This document shows, piece after piece, positions 1 through 9,170 of a stretch of 64,000 bases of DNA (positions are counted from its first letter, which is position 1; each line of letters begins with the position of its first letter). The stretch is taken from NCBI RefSeq assembly GCF_036084755.1, contig NZ_CP107968.1, positions 5,480,501-5,544,500 of the forward strand, written 5' to 3'. A model generated the notes under the pieces. That model did not search any database and had not been told where the DNA came from. It saw nothing but the letters and a program-made list of their open reading frames with translations. The translations under genes and the position numbers were made by a program. Source of the DNA: Streptomyces sp. NBC_00370 (GTDB lineage: Bacteria; Actinomycetota; Actinomycetes; Streptomycetales; Streptomycetaceae).

Positions 1-833
1 CTGGGGACGGTGGCCTGGATCATCATGGCGCCGGAGATGTTGGCGAGGGCGAGTTTCGTCTTGCCCTGGCGCACCCAGATGATCGCGTTCATGACCTCGG
101 GCAGCTCGGTCGCGACCGGTGACAGGAGCAGGGCGGTGACGGCCGTGGGCAGGCCCAGCATCGGCCCGATGGCGTCGAGTTGCTTCACGAAGAGCTGGGA
201 GGCGAAGAAGATCACCAGCAGCGTGGCCAGCGTCTGCACCACGACGGCCCAGGTGGCCGGGGAGGCCGCTCTGGGCTGGAGCTTCAGCGGCTCCAACTCC
301 TCGTCGTCCGCGTCCCCGTCGCCCCCGCCGCGGATCTCCCGCCAGAAGTAGACGCCGTAGGCGGCGAAGAACAGCAGCCCCAGGACCGGTTTGTAGGCGA
401 AGGCGACCAGACCCAGGGCGACCTTGACGACGAAGATCGGCAGGAACCACTTCTGGTCCTTGGCGAGGCGCCGCATGTCCTTCGCATCGCCCAGCGCCTC
501 ACCGGCCGGCCCGCCGTCCTCGGCCCGCTCCCTACGTCGCTTGCGCAGCAGTATGGCGCCGGTGACCCCGTAAGCGATGGTCGACAGCGCCAGCGGCCCG
601 CCCATCGCGGCGCCGACACCGATGTCCTTGGCCTTCTCGGTGCTGCCGGTGGTCACCGCGACGAGGGTCACCACGGACTCGGGCAGCGCGGTGCCGAAAG
701 CGGCGAGGATCGTGCCGACGGCCATCTTCCCGACGTTCAGCCGCAGGCCGAGCCATTCGACGGCGTTGACGAACCACTCGCACGAGAGATAGATCGCCAC
801 CGCGCACACGAGCAGCAAAACGTAATGGATCAC
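1..833 (-). CDS. Sodium/calcium exchanger family (CaCA) membrane protein, partial
   Basis: Reading the minus strand from a GTG at 833 gives about 277 codons that run off the left edge, so the C terminus is missing. The protein starts with a hydrophobic helix (VIHYVLLLVCAVAIYL). It has the two inverted alpha-repeat motifs typical of cation/Ca2+ exchangers: GTILAAFGTALPESVVTLVA near residue 40 and LLLSPVATELPEVMNAI near residue 240. An acidic cytoplasmic loop (DGDADDEELE) lies between them. The family exchanges Na+ or H+ for Ca2+ across the cytoplasmic membrane; the ion here is inferred only from the family. A GGGCGG-like ribosome site precedes the GTG weakly, so the exact start is uncertain. 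Confidence 0.85.
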   Translation of the reverse strand, partial: MIHYVLLLVCAVAIYLSCEWFVNAVEWLGLRLNVGKMAVGTILAAFGTALPESVVTLVAVTTGSTEKAKDIGVGAAMGGPLALSTIAYGVTGAILLRKRRRERAEDGGPAGEALGDAKDMRRLAKDQKWFLPIFVVKVALGLVAFAYKPVLGLLFFAAYGVYFWREIRGGGDGDADDEELEPLKLQPRAASPATWAVVVQTLATLLVIFFASQLFVKQLDAIGPMLGLPTAVTALLLSPVATELPEVMNAIIWVRQGKTKLALANISGAMMIQATVP

Positions 834-972
834 ACCGACCGCCCAGCACCGAAGGCCCCACCCGCCCGCCAGATTCTGCCCGCGCGCCCCCGCCCCGAGC
901 CGTAGCCACACCGACAATCGCCCGGTCGGCAAAGAGAGGAAAAGAGATGGAGGTCAGGACATTCCAGCGCTG

Positions 973-1122
973 TCAGATGGAACCCAGGTCCACGGTGACG
1001 GAGAAGGGTGCGGCAGCCTTGATCGTGCCGGTGAACATCTCGCCGTCCCTGTAGGCCTTGGTGGCGGGGTCGAGGACGTAGGTGTAGACGATGGGGACAC
1101 CGGTGACGGCCGGTTCGATTAC
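973..1122 (-). pseudogene. Possible C-terminal remnant of an Uma2-family (restriction-endonuclease-fold) gene
   Basis: A minus-strand frame ending in TGA at 973 encodes about 49 residues (VIEPAVTGVPIVYTYVLDPA then KAYRDGEMFTGTIKAAAPFS). They look like the beta-strand C terminus of Streptomyces Uma2/DUF820 proteins. Upstream the frame changes to low-quality sequence and runs into the divergent DUF255 gene, so the catalytic core is absent. Uma2 proteins are usually about 190 residues. I read this as a decayed fragment. The family call rests on the resemblance of a short tail and is tentative. Confidence 0.35.
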
Positions 1123-1168
1123 GGTGGCCTCTCGGGGCGGGGGCGGGCATTGTGAGAGGCTGGGGCGC

Positions 1169-3208
1169 ATGAACCGGCTGGCTGGTGTGACCTCGCCTTA
1201 CTTGCTTCAGCATGCTGACAACCCGGTCGATTGGTGGCCCTGGGAGCCGGAAGCTTTCGAAGAGGCACGGCGGCGCGACGTACCCGTTCTGCTCTCTGTC
1301 GGCTACTCCGCGTGTCACTGGTGTCATGTCATGGCGTCGGAGAGTTTCGAGGACGCGACGACCGCCGCGTACATGAACGCGCACTTCGTCAACATCAAGG
1401 TCGACCGCGAGGAGCGGCCGGATGTGGACGCCGTTTATATGGAGGCCGTGCAGGCTGCCACCGGGCAGGGTGGGTGGCCGATGACGGTGTTTCTGACCGC
1501 CGACGGCGAGCCGTTCTACTTCGGTACGTACTTTCCGCCCGCGCCCCGGCACGGCATGGCGTCCTTTCCGCAGGTGCTGGAGGGGGTCACCTCCGCCTGG
1601 ACCGATCGGCGGGACGAGGTCGCCGAGGTGGCCGGGCGGATTGTGGGGGAGCTGGCCGGGCGGTCGCTCGCGCACGGTGGGGGCGAGGGCGTGCCGGCCG
1701 AGGAGGAGCTGGCGCAGGCGCTGCTCGGGCTGACCAGGGAGTACGACGAGCGGCACGGCGGGTTCGGGGGTGCGCCGAAGTTTCCGCCGTCGATGGTGCT
1801 GGAGTTCCTGCTGCGCCACCACGCCCGTACCGGCGCCGAGGGTGCGCTGCAGATGGCGGCCGACACGTGTGTGGCGATGGCGCGCGGCGGGATCTACGAC
1901 CAGTTGGGCGGCGGGTTCGCGCGGTATTCGGTGGACCGGGCCTGGGTCGTGCCGCACTTCGAGAAGATGCTGTACGACAACGCCCTGCTCTGCCGGGTGT
2001 ACGCGCATCTGTGGCGGGCCACGGGATCGGAGCTCGCCCGGCGGGTCGCGGTGGAGACCGCCGACTTCCTCGTGCGTGAACTGCGCACGGCCGAGGGCGG
2101 GTTCGCCTCGGCCCTGGACGCGGACAGTGACGACGGTACGGGCAAGCACGTCGAGGGCGCGTTCTACGCGTGGACGCCGGCGCAGCTGCGGGAGCTGCTG
2201 GGCGACGACGACGGGGAGTTCGCTGCCCGGCACTTCGGGGTCACGCTCGACGGCACCTTCGAGAAGGGTGCGTCGGTGCTCCAACTCCCCGACCACGGCG
2301 GGGATGTGGACGCGGCGCGCGTCGAGTCCGTACGGGGCAGGCTGTTCGCGGCGCGCGAGACGCGGCACAGGCCGGGGCGGGACGACAAGGTGGTCGCCGC
2401 GTGGAACGGGCTGGCCGTCGCCGCGCTGGCCGAGACCGGCGCGTACTTCGACCGGCCCGACCTGGTCGAACGGGCCACGGAGGCCGCCGATCTGCTGGTA
2501 CGGCTGCACATGGACGACGTGGGGCGGCTCGCCCGTACCTCCAAGGACGGCAGGGCCGGGGCCAACGCGGGGGTGCTGGAGGACTACGCCGATGTCGCCG
2601 AGGGGTTCCTGGCGCTCGCCGCGGTGACCGGCGAAGGTGCCTGGCTGGAGTTCGCCGGGCTGCTGCTGGACACCGTGCTCGACCAGTTCGTCGCCGAGGG
2701 CGAGGACGGCGCGCTGTACGACACGGCCGACGACGCCGAGCAGTTGATCCGCCGCCCGCAGGACCCGACGGACAACGCCGCGCCTTCCGGCTGGTCGGCC
2801 GCGGCCGGCGCGCTGCTGTCGTACGCGGCGCACACCGGTTCCGAGGCCCACCGGACCGCTGCCGAGGGGGCGTTGGGCGTGGTGCGGACGCTCGGTCCGC
2901 GGGCGCCCCGGTTCATCGGCTGGGGGCTCGCGGTGTCGGAGGCGCTGCTCGACGGGCCGCGCGAGGTGGCGGTCGTCGGGGCCGTGGGCGACGCGGCGAC
3001 GCGCGCCCTGCACCGTACGGCGCTGCTCGGCACCGCGCCCGGCGCTGTGGTCGCCGCAGGGGCGGCGGGCGGCGAGGAGTTCCCGCTGCTGCGGGACCGG
3101 CCGCTGGTCGAGGGGAAGGCGGCCGCGTACGTCTGCCGGCACTTCGTGTGTGCCGCGCCCACCACCGAAGTCGACCAGTTGGCCGCCGAGTTGGGGGTCG
3201 CCGAGTGA
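1169..3208 (+). CDS. Thioredoxin domain-containing protein, DUF255 (YyaL/SPATA20 type)
   Basis: This 679-residue protein begins MNRLAGVTSPYLLQHADNPV, the conserved family opening. The N-terminal thioredoxin-like domain (residues about 1-170) contains the CHWC redox-type motif in SACHWCHVMA, then VDREERPDVDAVYM and GQGGWPMTVFLT. The remainder is an (alpha/alpha)6-barrel resembling N-acylglucosamine epimerase/cellobiose-epimerase folds, with WNGLAVAALAETG. The reaction is not established for the family. I chose the ATG at 1169 because GAGAGG lies about nine bases upstream and the homologous core begins there. Longer in-frame readings have no support. It is transcribed alone. Confidence 0.9.
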   Translation: MNRLAGVTSPYLLQHADNPVDWWPWEPEAFEEARRRDVPVLLSVGYSACHWCHVMASESFEDATTAAYMNAHFVNIKVDREERPDVDAVYMEAVQAATGQGGWPMTVFLTADGEPFYFGTYFPPAPRHGMASFPQVLEGVTSAWTDRRDEVAEVAGRIVGELAGRSLAHGGGEGVPAEEELAQALLGLTREYDERHGGFGGAPKFPPSMVLEFLLRHHARTGAEGALQMAADTCVAMARGGIYDQLGGGFARYSVDRAWVVPHFEKMLYDNALLCRVYAHLWRATGSELARRVAVETADFLVRELRTAEGGFASALDADSDDGTGKHVEGAFYAWTPAQLRELLGDDDGEFAARHFGVTLDGTFEKGASVLQLPDHGGDVDAARVESVRGRLFAARETRHRPGRDDKVVAAWNGLAVAALAETGAYFDRPDLVERATEAADLLVRLHMDDVGRLARTSKDGRAGANAGVLEDYADVAEGFLALAAVTGEGAWLEFAGLLLDTVLDQFVAEGEDGALYDTADDAEQLIRRPQDPTDNAAPSGWSAAAGALLSYAAHTGSEAHRTAAEGALGVVRTLGPRAPRFIGWGLAVSEALLDGPREVAVVGAVGDAATRALHRTALLGTAPGAVVAAGAAGGEEFPLLRDRPLVEGKAAAYVCRHFVCAAPTTEVDQLAAELGVAE

Positions 3209-3277
3209 TCCCCGGGGCGGCCGCCGCGAGGCGCGGCACCAGCGCCCGCGAGCCCGGCAAGATCCAAACGACAGACC

Positions 3278-3907
3278 CTACAGGCGCAGGCCGCCCGCAA
3301 GGGAGTTGAGCGCGCCGTCGATCAGGGCGAACAGGTCGTCCTTGTTGCCGTGCTCGCCCCAGTAGAGGGTCACCTCGCGCAGCGCGCCCATCACGGCCGC
3401 GGTGAAGATCCGCAGCTGGAGGTCGTTCTCCTCGCGGCCGGTGCGCTCCGCGAGGACGCCGGTGAGCAGCTTCGACGTCACCGACATGGACTCGCTCATC
3501 CGGGCGCGAACGGCCGGGATCTCGACCATGAGCCGGGTCCGCTGCCTCATCTCGGCGAGTTCGTCCTCGTTCGCGAAGACGCCGCCCAGTTGGTGCATCA
3601 CGATGAAGCGGATCGACTCCAGCGGCGGCTCGTCGGCCGGCCTGCCGCGCAGCACCTCGGCCATGAGCGGGTCGTACTCGTCGGTGAGGACGATGTCCTC
3701 TTTGGTGGGGAAGTAGCGGAAGACGGTGGAGGCCGAGACCTCCGCCGCCTCCGCGATCTGCTCGATGGTGGTCGCCTCGTAGCCCTGTTCGTCGATCAGC
3801 CGGTAGGTGGCCCGGCGGATCGCGATGCGGGTCTTGAGCTTCTTGCGTTCGCGCAGGCCGAGGTGGGGCTGCTGTTCGAGTGCGGAGGGCTGTGGGGAGG
3901 CGGCCAT
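3278..3907 (-). CDS. TetR/AcrR family transcriptional repressor
   Basis: The 209-residue protein has a typical TetR N-terminal helix-turn-helix at residues about 25-75 (RATYRLIDEQGYEATTIEQI followed by AEVSASTVFRYFPTKEDIV). A variable all-helical ligand and dimerisation region follows. The gene starts five bases after the stop of the efflux gene upstream, on the same strand. The two therefore form a transporter-repressor operon, and the repressor probably controls it through the large palindrome at 5549-5578. The ligand cannot be predicted. Confidence 0.93.
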   Translation of the reverse strand: MAASPQPSALEQQPHLGLRERKKLKTRIAIRRATYRLIDEQGYEATTIEQIAEAAEVSASTVFRYFPTKEDIVLTDEYDPLMAEVLRGRPADEPPLESIRFIVMHQLGGVFANEDELAEMRQRTRLMVEIPAVRARMSESMSVTSKLLTGVLAERTGREENDLQLRIFTAAVMGALREVTLYWGEHGNKDDLFALIDGALNSLAGGLRL

Positions 3908-3912
3908 GCTGG

Positions 3913-5535
3913 CTATTGTCGGGCATCCGCCGCAGCCGGGGCCACCTCGCTGCCGTCGCCGTCCGCGCCCGCTTCGGCACCCTCGGCAACGGCCTCGGCT
4001 TCCCGGGCGCTGTCACCGCCGGCCGTCCCGCCGGCCGCCCCGTCGGCCGGCTCGCGCTTCGGCTCGGGCTTCGGGTTCGGCAGCAGCGCCGCCACCAGTG
4101 CCGCCGACACCAGCGCCGTCACCGCGCAGACCACCAGGGCCAGGCTCAGTCCGTGCAGGTACGCGACGTCCGCCGAGTGGGCGAGGTCCGGCAGGCCGAG
4201 CTTCGCCGCGACGACATGCGCGCCGACCACCGAGTCGCCCGCCGTGTCCGCGGCGCTCGCGGGCAGCCCCGACGTGTCGAGCCTGTCGGTGTAGGCGGCG
4301 GCGAGCAGCGAGCCCAGCAGGGCGATGCCGATGGCGCCGCCCGTCTGCCGCACGGTCAGCAGCAGCCCGGAGCCGCTGCCCGCCCGGTCGGCGGGCAGCG
4401 CGCCGAGCGCGCCGTCCATGGCGGGGACGACCGCGAGTCCGAAGCCGGCGCCGGTGATCGTCAGCCACAGCGCGGTGAACCAGTATTCGCTGTCCACGGT
4501 GGTACGGCTGCCGAGCAGCGCGGCGAAGGCGAGCACGACCAGGCCGGCGCAGATCACCGCGCGGGGGCCGAACCGCCGGCCGAGCGGGCCGCTGAGCCGG
4601 GACGTCACCATCAGGCCGCCCATCATCGGCAGCATCCGCACCCCGGTGCCGAGCGCGTCGTTGCCGCGTACGGCCTGGAGATAGCCGGGCAGCAGGAACA
4701 GCAGCCCGGACAGGACGAACATCACCAGCGTCGCCGCCAGCGTGTTGAGCAGGAAGCCCCGGTGGTGCAGCAGCGTCAGATCGAGCATGGGGCGCGCCAT
4801 GCGCCGCTCGCGCAGCACGAGAGCGGCGAGCAGGACGGCCCCGCCCACCAGCATGCCGATGACCAGCGGACTGCCCCAGCCGCGCTCGGGCGCCTCGATG
4901 ACGCCGTAGACGAGCGCGCCGAGACCGAGCGCGGTGAGCGCCGTGGAGAGCGGGTCGACCCGGGGCGACGAGGGGTCGGCCGTCTCCGGCAGCAGGAAGA
5001 CACAGGCGGCTATCCCGATCGCGACCATCGGGATGTTGAGGACGAAGATCGAACCCCACCAGAAGTGTTCGAGCAGCCAGCCGCCGATGATCGGGCCGAG
5101 CGGCAGCCCGAGCGCCGACGCCGCCGAGATGATGCCGACGGCCTTCACCCGGTCCTCGGGCGCGCCGAAGAGGGACGGCAGTACGGACATGGCGAGCGGC
5201 ATGATCAGCGCGGCGCCCACACCCATGATCGCGCGGGCCGTGATGACCAGGTCGACGCTGTGGACGAGCGAGCCGACGACCGAGCCCGCGAGAAAGATCC
5301 CGAGCCCGGCGACGAGCATCCGGCGGCGGCCGAACCGGTCGCCGAGGAGTCCGGCGGGGAGCATCAGGGCGGCGAAGACGACGATGTAGATGTCCGCCAT
5401 CCACTGCTGTTCGCCGGTGGTCGCACCGAGCTGCGCGGCCATGGACGGCAGTGCCACGTTCAGGATCGTCGTGTCGAAGCCCAGCACGAGCATGCTCGCG
5501 ACCAAGGCGCCCAGCGCCCACCATCGACGGGTCAT
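3913..5535 (-). CDS. MFS drug exporter, DHA2 (EmrB/QacA) family
   Basis: A 540-residue membrane protein with about 14 hydrophobic helices. It carries the MFS motif A after helix 2 (GLLGDRFGRRRMLVAGL) and the DHA2-type opening LDTTILNVALP variant FDTTILNVALPSMAAQLGAT. Such proteins use the proton gradient to export drugs or secondary metabolites. A GTG (5538) and an ATG (5535) are adjacent. AAGGAG sits six bases before the ATG but only three before the GTG, so the ATG is preferred. The C-terminal tail is a long Glu/Ala/Gly-rich extension. The gene is cotranscribed with the TetR gene that follows it. Confidence 0.93.
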   Translation of the reverse strand: MTRRWWALGALVASMLVLGFDTTILNVALPSMAAQLGATTGEQQWMADIYIVVFAALMLPAGLLGDRFGRRRMLVAGLGIFLAGSVVGSLVHSVDLVITARAIMGVGAALIMPLAMSVLPSLFGAPEDRVKAVGIISAASALGLPLGPIIGGWLLEHFWWGSIFVLNIPMVAIGIAACVFLLPETADPSSPRVDPLSTALTALGLGALVYGVIEAPERGWGSPLVIGMLVGGAVLLAALVLRERRMARPMLDLTLLHHRGFLLNTLAATLVMFVLSGLLFLLPGYLQAVRGNDALGTGVRMLPMMGGLMVTSRLSGPLGRRFGPRAVICAGLVVLAFAALLGSRTTVDSEYWFTALWLTITGAGFGLAVVPAMDGALGALPADRAGSGSGLLLTVRQTGGAIGIALLGSLLAAAYTDRLDTSGLPASAADTAGDSVVGAHVVAAKLGLPDLAHSADVAYLHGLSLALVVCAVTALVSAALVAALLPNPKPEPKREPADGAAGGTAGGDSAREAEAVAEGAEAGADGDGSEVAPAAADARQ

Positions 5536-5548
5536 CACGATCTCCTTC

Positions 5549-5578
5549 GAGAGTTAATGTCAAATGACAGTAACTCTC
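5549..5578. promoter_or_regulatory. TetR-type operator, near-perfect 30-bp palindrome
   Basis: The arms GAGAGTTA (5549-5556) and TAACTCTC (5571-5578), with the inner arms TGTCA (5558-5562) and TGACA (5565-5569), share one centre. Only the 5557/5570 pair and the central AA fail to match. The element lies 13 bases upstream of the efflux gene start, overlapping where its promoter and leader should be. It is the expected target of the downstream TetR protein. Confidence 0.8.
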
Positions 5579-5663
5579 AAAAGATTGGGGGCGTCAAGTT
5601 TTCGGTTGTGGCCCTACGGGTCGTGGGGGTGGTCGGTGGCGCTACGGGCAGCGGTCGGTACCG

Positions 5664-6377
5664 CTACGAGTACTGGTACGCCACCAGCGAGATGCCGACG
5701 AAGTGCGCTACGAAGGCGGCGAGCGTGAAGGAGTGGAACACCTCGTGGAAGCCGAACCAGCGCGGTGACGGGTTGGGGCGCTTCAGTCCGTAGATCACGC
5801 CGCCCGCGCTGTAGAGCAGGCCGCCGACCACGACGAGTACGAGCACGGCGATGCCGCCGGTGCGCATGAAGTCCGGCAGGTAGAAGACCGCGGCCCAGCC
5901 CATCGCGATGTAGCACGGCGTGTAGAGCCAGCGCGGCGCGCCGACCCAGAAGACCCGGAAGGCGATACCGGCTGCGGCCGCCGCCCACACGGCCCAGAGC
6001 AGGGTCTCGCTCGTCGAGTCGGGCAGCAGGAGCAGGGTCAGTGGGGTGTAGGTACCGGCGATGATCAGGAAGATGTTGGCGTGATCGAGCCTGCGCAGGA
6101 TGGCTTCGCCGCGCGGGCCCCAGGTGCCCCGGTGGTAAATGGCGCTGACCCCGAAGAGCAGGCAGGCCGTCACTACGTAGATCGAGCAGGCGACCCGGGC
6201 GCGGGTGGAGTCGGTGAGGGCGATGAGCGCCACTCCGGCGATCAGGACGGCGGGAAACATCCCCGCGTGCAGCCAGCCGCGCATCTTCGGCTTGACCGGG
6301 CTCGGCAAGTCGATCTCGACCGGCCCCCCTTCGGGTGACGGGGAAATCTCGGTCGCTTCGGGCCCGGGGCGATTCAT
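5664..6377 (-). CDS. Hemolysin III / PAQR family membrane protein (TrhA type)
   Basis: The 237-residue protein has seven predicted membrane helices. It shows the conserved hemolysin III/PAQR residues: SAIYHRGTW after helix 2, RRLDHANIFLIIAGTYTPLT, and the C-terminal histidine pair in FGFHEVFHSFTLAAFVAHF. These Asp/His residues bind a metal in the family. Bacterial members are linked to membrane homeostasis; the hemolysin name is historical. The roughly 35-residue N terminus is acidic and proline-rich. The gene is monocistronic and divergent from pckG, 199 bases away. Confidence 0.9.
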   Translation of the reverse strand: MNRPGPEATEISPSPEGGPVEIDLPSPVKPKMRGWLHAGMFPAVLIAGVALIALTDSTRARVACSIYVVTACLLFGVSAIYHRGTWGPRGEAILRRLDHANIFLIIAGTYTPLTLLLLPDSTSETLLWAVWAAAAAGIAFRVFWVGAPRWLYTPCYIAMGWAAVFYLPDFMRTGGIAVLVLVVVGGLLYSAGGVIYGLKRPNPSPRWFGFHEVFHSFTLAAFVAHFVGISLVAYQYS

Positions 6378-6576
6378 GCGTTCATGCTACCGACGCCGTG
6401 CCGCCCTCGGCTGAAACGCAGTGGCCATGCTCACGTGTGAGGCCCCCTGGACATATGGGCGCGAGCATCGGATCATCAAATGAGTGCGGGCGGCACCGGA
6501 TGAGCGGGCTACGAAGCGTCCGGGTCGCAGCCCCCAAGGGGCACAACCCAACAAAACCCCTCATCAAGGAGCGATC

Positions 6577-8448
6577 GTGGCGCGCGACATCGCGGCTCCC
6601 ACCACCGAAACCACCATCGAGACCATCTTCGATACCCCTACCGAGACCACCACCGCCCCCACCCGGCACCGCCGGCTGGCCGCCTGGGTCGACGAGATCG
6701 CGGCCCTGACCCTGCCCGACCGGGTCGTCTGGTGCGACGGTTCGGAGAGCGAGTACGAGCGCCTGTGCGAGGAGCTCGTCGCCAAGGGCACGTTCAAGAA
6801 ACTGGACCCGGTCACCCGGCCGAATTCGTACTACGCCGCCTCCGACCCGTCCGACGTGGCGCGCGTCGAGGACCGCACCTTCATCTGCTCCGAGCGGGAG
6901 GAGGACGCCGGCCCCACCAACCACTGGAAGGCACCGGCGGAGATGCGTGACATCTTCACCGGCGACCAGGGCGTCTTCCGCGGTGCGATGCGCGGCAGGA
7001 CCATGTACGTCGTCCCGTTCTGCATGGGCCCCCTCGGCTCACCGCTGTCCGCGATCGGCGTCGAGATCACCGACTCCGCGTACGTCGCGGCGTCGATGCG
7101 CACCATGACCCGGATGGGACAGCCCGTCCTGGACGAGCTGGGCGAGGACGGCTTCTTCGTCAAGGCCGTCCACACCCTCGGCGCGCCGCTCGCCACCGGC
7201 CAGGCGGACGTGCCGTGGCCCTGCAACTCCACCAAGTACATCTCGCACTTCCCCGAGGACCGGGAGATCTGGTCGTACGGATCCGGGTACGGCGGCAACG
7301 CCCTGCTCGGCAAGAAGTGCTACGCGCTGCGCATCGCCTCGGTGATGGCGCGCGACGAGGGCTGGCTCGCCGAGCACATGCTGATCCTCAAACTCACCCC
7401 GCCGCGCGGCGAGTCGAGGTACGTCGCCGCCGCCTTCCCCTCGGCCTGCGGCAAGACCAACCTCGCCATGCTGGAGCCCACCGTCGCGGGATGGAGCGTC
7501 GAGACCATCGGCGACGACATCGCCTGGATGCGGTTCGGCGAGGACGGCCGGCTCTACGCGATCAACCCCGAGGCCGGTTTCTTCGGTGTCGCGCCCGGTA
7601 CGGGCGAGCACACCAACGCCAACGCAATGAAGACCATGTGGGGCAACTCCGTCTTCACGAACGTCGCGCTCACCGACGACAACGACGTCTGGTGGGAGGG
7701 CATGACGGAGGAGCCGCCCGCGCACCTCACCGACTGGAAGGGCAACGACTGGACACCGCAGTCCGGTACGCCCGCCGCCCACCCCAACGCCCGCTTCACC
7801 GTGCCCGCCGGACAGTGCCCGATCATCGCCCCCGAGTGGGAGGACCCCAAGGGGGTGCCGATCTCGGCGATCCTCTTCGGCGGCCGGCGCGCCTCGGCCG
7901 TACCGCTGGTCACCGAGTCCTTCACCTGGCAGCACGGCGTCTTCCTGGGGGCCAACGTCGCCTCCGAGAAGACCGCGGCGGCCGAGGGCAAGGTCGGTGA
8001 GCTGCGCCGCGACCCGTTCGCCATGCTGCCGTTCTGCGGCTACAACATGGGCGACTACATGGGCCATTGGGTCGGTGTCGGCGCCGACAAGGACCAGAGC
8101 AAGCTGCCGAAGATCTACTACGTGAACTGGTTCCGCAAGGACGAGGCGGGCACGTTCGTGTGGCCGGGCTTCGGCGAGAACAGCCGCGTCCTGAAGTGGA
8201 TCGTGGAACGGCTCGACGGCACGGCCGACGGCGTCGAGACGCCCATCGGCATCCTGCCGACCCGCGCGTCCCTCGACACCGAAGGGCTCGGACTCTCCGA
8301 CGGCGAGCTGGACTTCCTGCTCTCCGTCGACAAGGAGGTCTGGCGCGAGGAGGCTTCACTGATCCCCGAGCACCTCAACACCTTCGGTGACCACACGCCG
8401 AAGGAACTGTGGAACGAATACCACGCGCTCGTCGAGCGCCTGGGCTGA
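6577..8448 (+). CDS. pckG: Phosphoenolpyruvate carboxykinase (GTP)
   Basis: The 623-residue cytoplasmic enzyme converts oxaloacetate plus GTP to phosphoenolpyruvate, CO2 and GDP, the first step of gluconeogenesis. Diagnostic motifs are the kinase-1a P-loop FPSACGKTNLAM with the GTP-family Cys, EGWLAEHMLILKLT, the metal/kinase-2 region ETIGDDIAWMRFGEDG, and FLGANVASEKTAAAEGKVGE. The GTG at 6577 is chosen because AAGGAG (6566-6571) lies five bases upstream. Earlier in-frame codons are unsupported. The length matches the GTP-dependent class (about 600-620). A strong terminator follows. Confidence 0.97.
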   Translation: MARDIAAPTTETTIETIFDTPTETTTAPTRHRRLAAWVDEIAALTLPDRVVWCDGSESEYERLCEELVAKGTFKKLDPVTRPNSYYAASDPSDVARVEDRTFICSEREEDAGPTNHWKAPAEMRDIFTGDQGVFRGAMRGRTMYVVPFCMGPLGSPLSAIGVEITDSAYVAASMRTMTRMGQPVLDELGEDGFFVKAVHTLGAPLATGQADVPWPCNSTKYISHFPEDREIWSYGSGYGGNALLGKKCYALRIASVMARDEGWLAEHMLILKLTPPRGESRYVAAAFPSACGKTNLAMLEPTVAGWSVETIGDDIAWMRFGEDGRLYAINPEAGFFGVAPGTGEHTNANAMKTMWGNSVFTNVALTDDNDVWWEGMTEEPPAHLTDWKGNDWTPQSGTPAAHPNARFTVPAGQCPIIAPEWEDPKGVPISAILFGGRRASAVPLVTESFTWQHGVFLGANVASEKTAAAEGKVGELRRDPFAMLPFCGYNMGDYMGHWVGVGADKDQSKLPKIYYVNWFRKDEAGTFVWPGFGENSRVLKWIVERLDGTADGVETPIGILPTRASLDTEGLGLSDGELDFLLSVDKEVWREEASLIPEHLNTFGDHTPKELWNEYHALVERLG

Positions 8449-8455
8449 CGTCGGG

Positions 8456-8490
8456 AACCCCCGGAACCGCCTTATGGGCTCCGGGGGTTT
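8456..8490 (+). terminator. Intrinsic terminator after pckG
   Basis: A perfect 10-bp stem, AACCCCCGGA (8456-8465) pairing with TCCGGGGGTT (8480-8489), with a 14-base loop and a short T run. It begins eight bases after the pckG stop. It also lies downstream of the convergent operon ending at 8531. Confidence 0.85.
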
Positions 8491-8530
8491 GCTATGTCCG
8501 CCCGCTTCCGAAAGCTGGGCCCCTGCCGGC

Positions 8531-9139
8531 TCACTGCGCCCGGTTGCGGTCCTCCAGATAGCGGGTGTGCGACTCCTGGCGCCGCGCCTCCGCCTCCCGC
8601 AGCGCACCGGCCAGTGCGGACGCCTCCTCGTGCAGCGCCGTCAACTGCCGCTCCAGATGGCGCTCCGGCGGCTCGGTTCCCGGCTGGAGCCGGGTCCACC
8701 AGCGGGCCCGTGAGTACGTGTCCACCGACTCCGGTATGTCCTGGCGCACCGCACGCGACAGCGCGTGTACGGCCTCGGCGTCGCCCGCGAGCGCGTCGGC
8801 GACCCAGCCGGGTTCGAGCAGGGCCGCCAGCACACCGGTCAGCTCGGTCAGCCGCCCGGCGGCGGCCGGTGGCAGCTCCACCTCGGTCAGATAGTCCGTG
8901 AGTTTGCCGAAGTCGACGCGCAGCGCGTCCAGTTGCTGCGCCGGGTCGGGGAAGTGCGGGGCGGCGGGCCGCTCGGGCGGCGCGATCAGCGCGCCCGCGC
9001 CGTACAGCCCGGCGACCACCACCGGCCAGTAGGCGCCGGCCAGCCCGGTGAAGGTCAGGGCGAGACCGGCCACACCGCAGACACCGCCGGTGAGGTTCTT
9101 GCGTGATTCCAGATAGGCGAGCGCTCTCCTGCCGGCCAC
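8531..9139 (-). CDS. Small membrane protein of the TelA operon, unknown function
   Basis: A 202-residue protein with a GTG start preceded by an AGGGGG sequence. Two adjacent hydrophobic stretches at residues about 15-55 (GGVCGVAGLALTFTGLAGAY and VVVAGLYGAGALIA) form a hairpin anchor. The rest is a soluble, charged, helical region rich in Arg/Glu/Leu. I recognise no enzyme motif. It is last in the four-gene operon from 13213. Its layout (membrane hairpin plus helical cytoplasmic domain) suggests a partner of the TelA-family protein; this is inference. Confidence 0.75.
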   Translation of the reverse strand: MAGRRALAYLESRKNLTGGVCGVAGLALTFTGLAGAYWPVVVAGLYGAGALIAPPERPAAPHFPDPAQQLDALRVDFGKLTDYLTEVELPPAAAGRLTELTGVLAALLEPGWVADALAGDAEAVHALSRAVRQDIPESVDTYSRARWWTRLQPGTEPPERHLERQLTALHEEASALAGALREAEARRQESHTRYLEDRNRAQ

Positions 9140-9170
9140 TGATCCCCCTGTAGGTAGCCATGGAACGGAT

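Noticed and set aside
830..3142. A 770-codon antisense frame over the DUF255 gene
   Set aside because: It has the low-complexity Arg/Pro/Gly composition of a GC-rich shadow frame and no family motif. The opposite frame has clear thioredoxin-domain motifs.
3880..5793. A 637-codon plus-strand frame over the efflux gene
   Set aside because: It is a shadow frame of the DHA2 transporter, without motifs, and its composition is His/Gln/Arg-rich.
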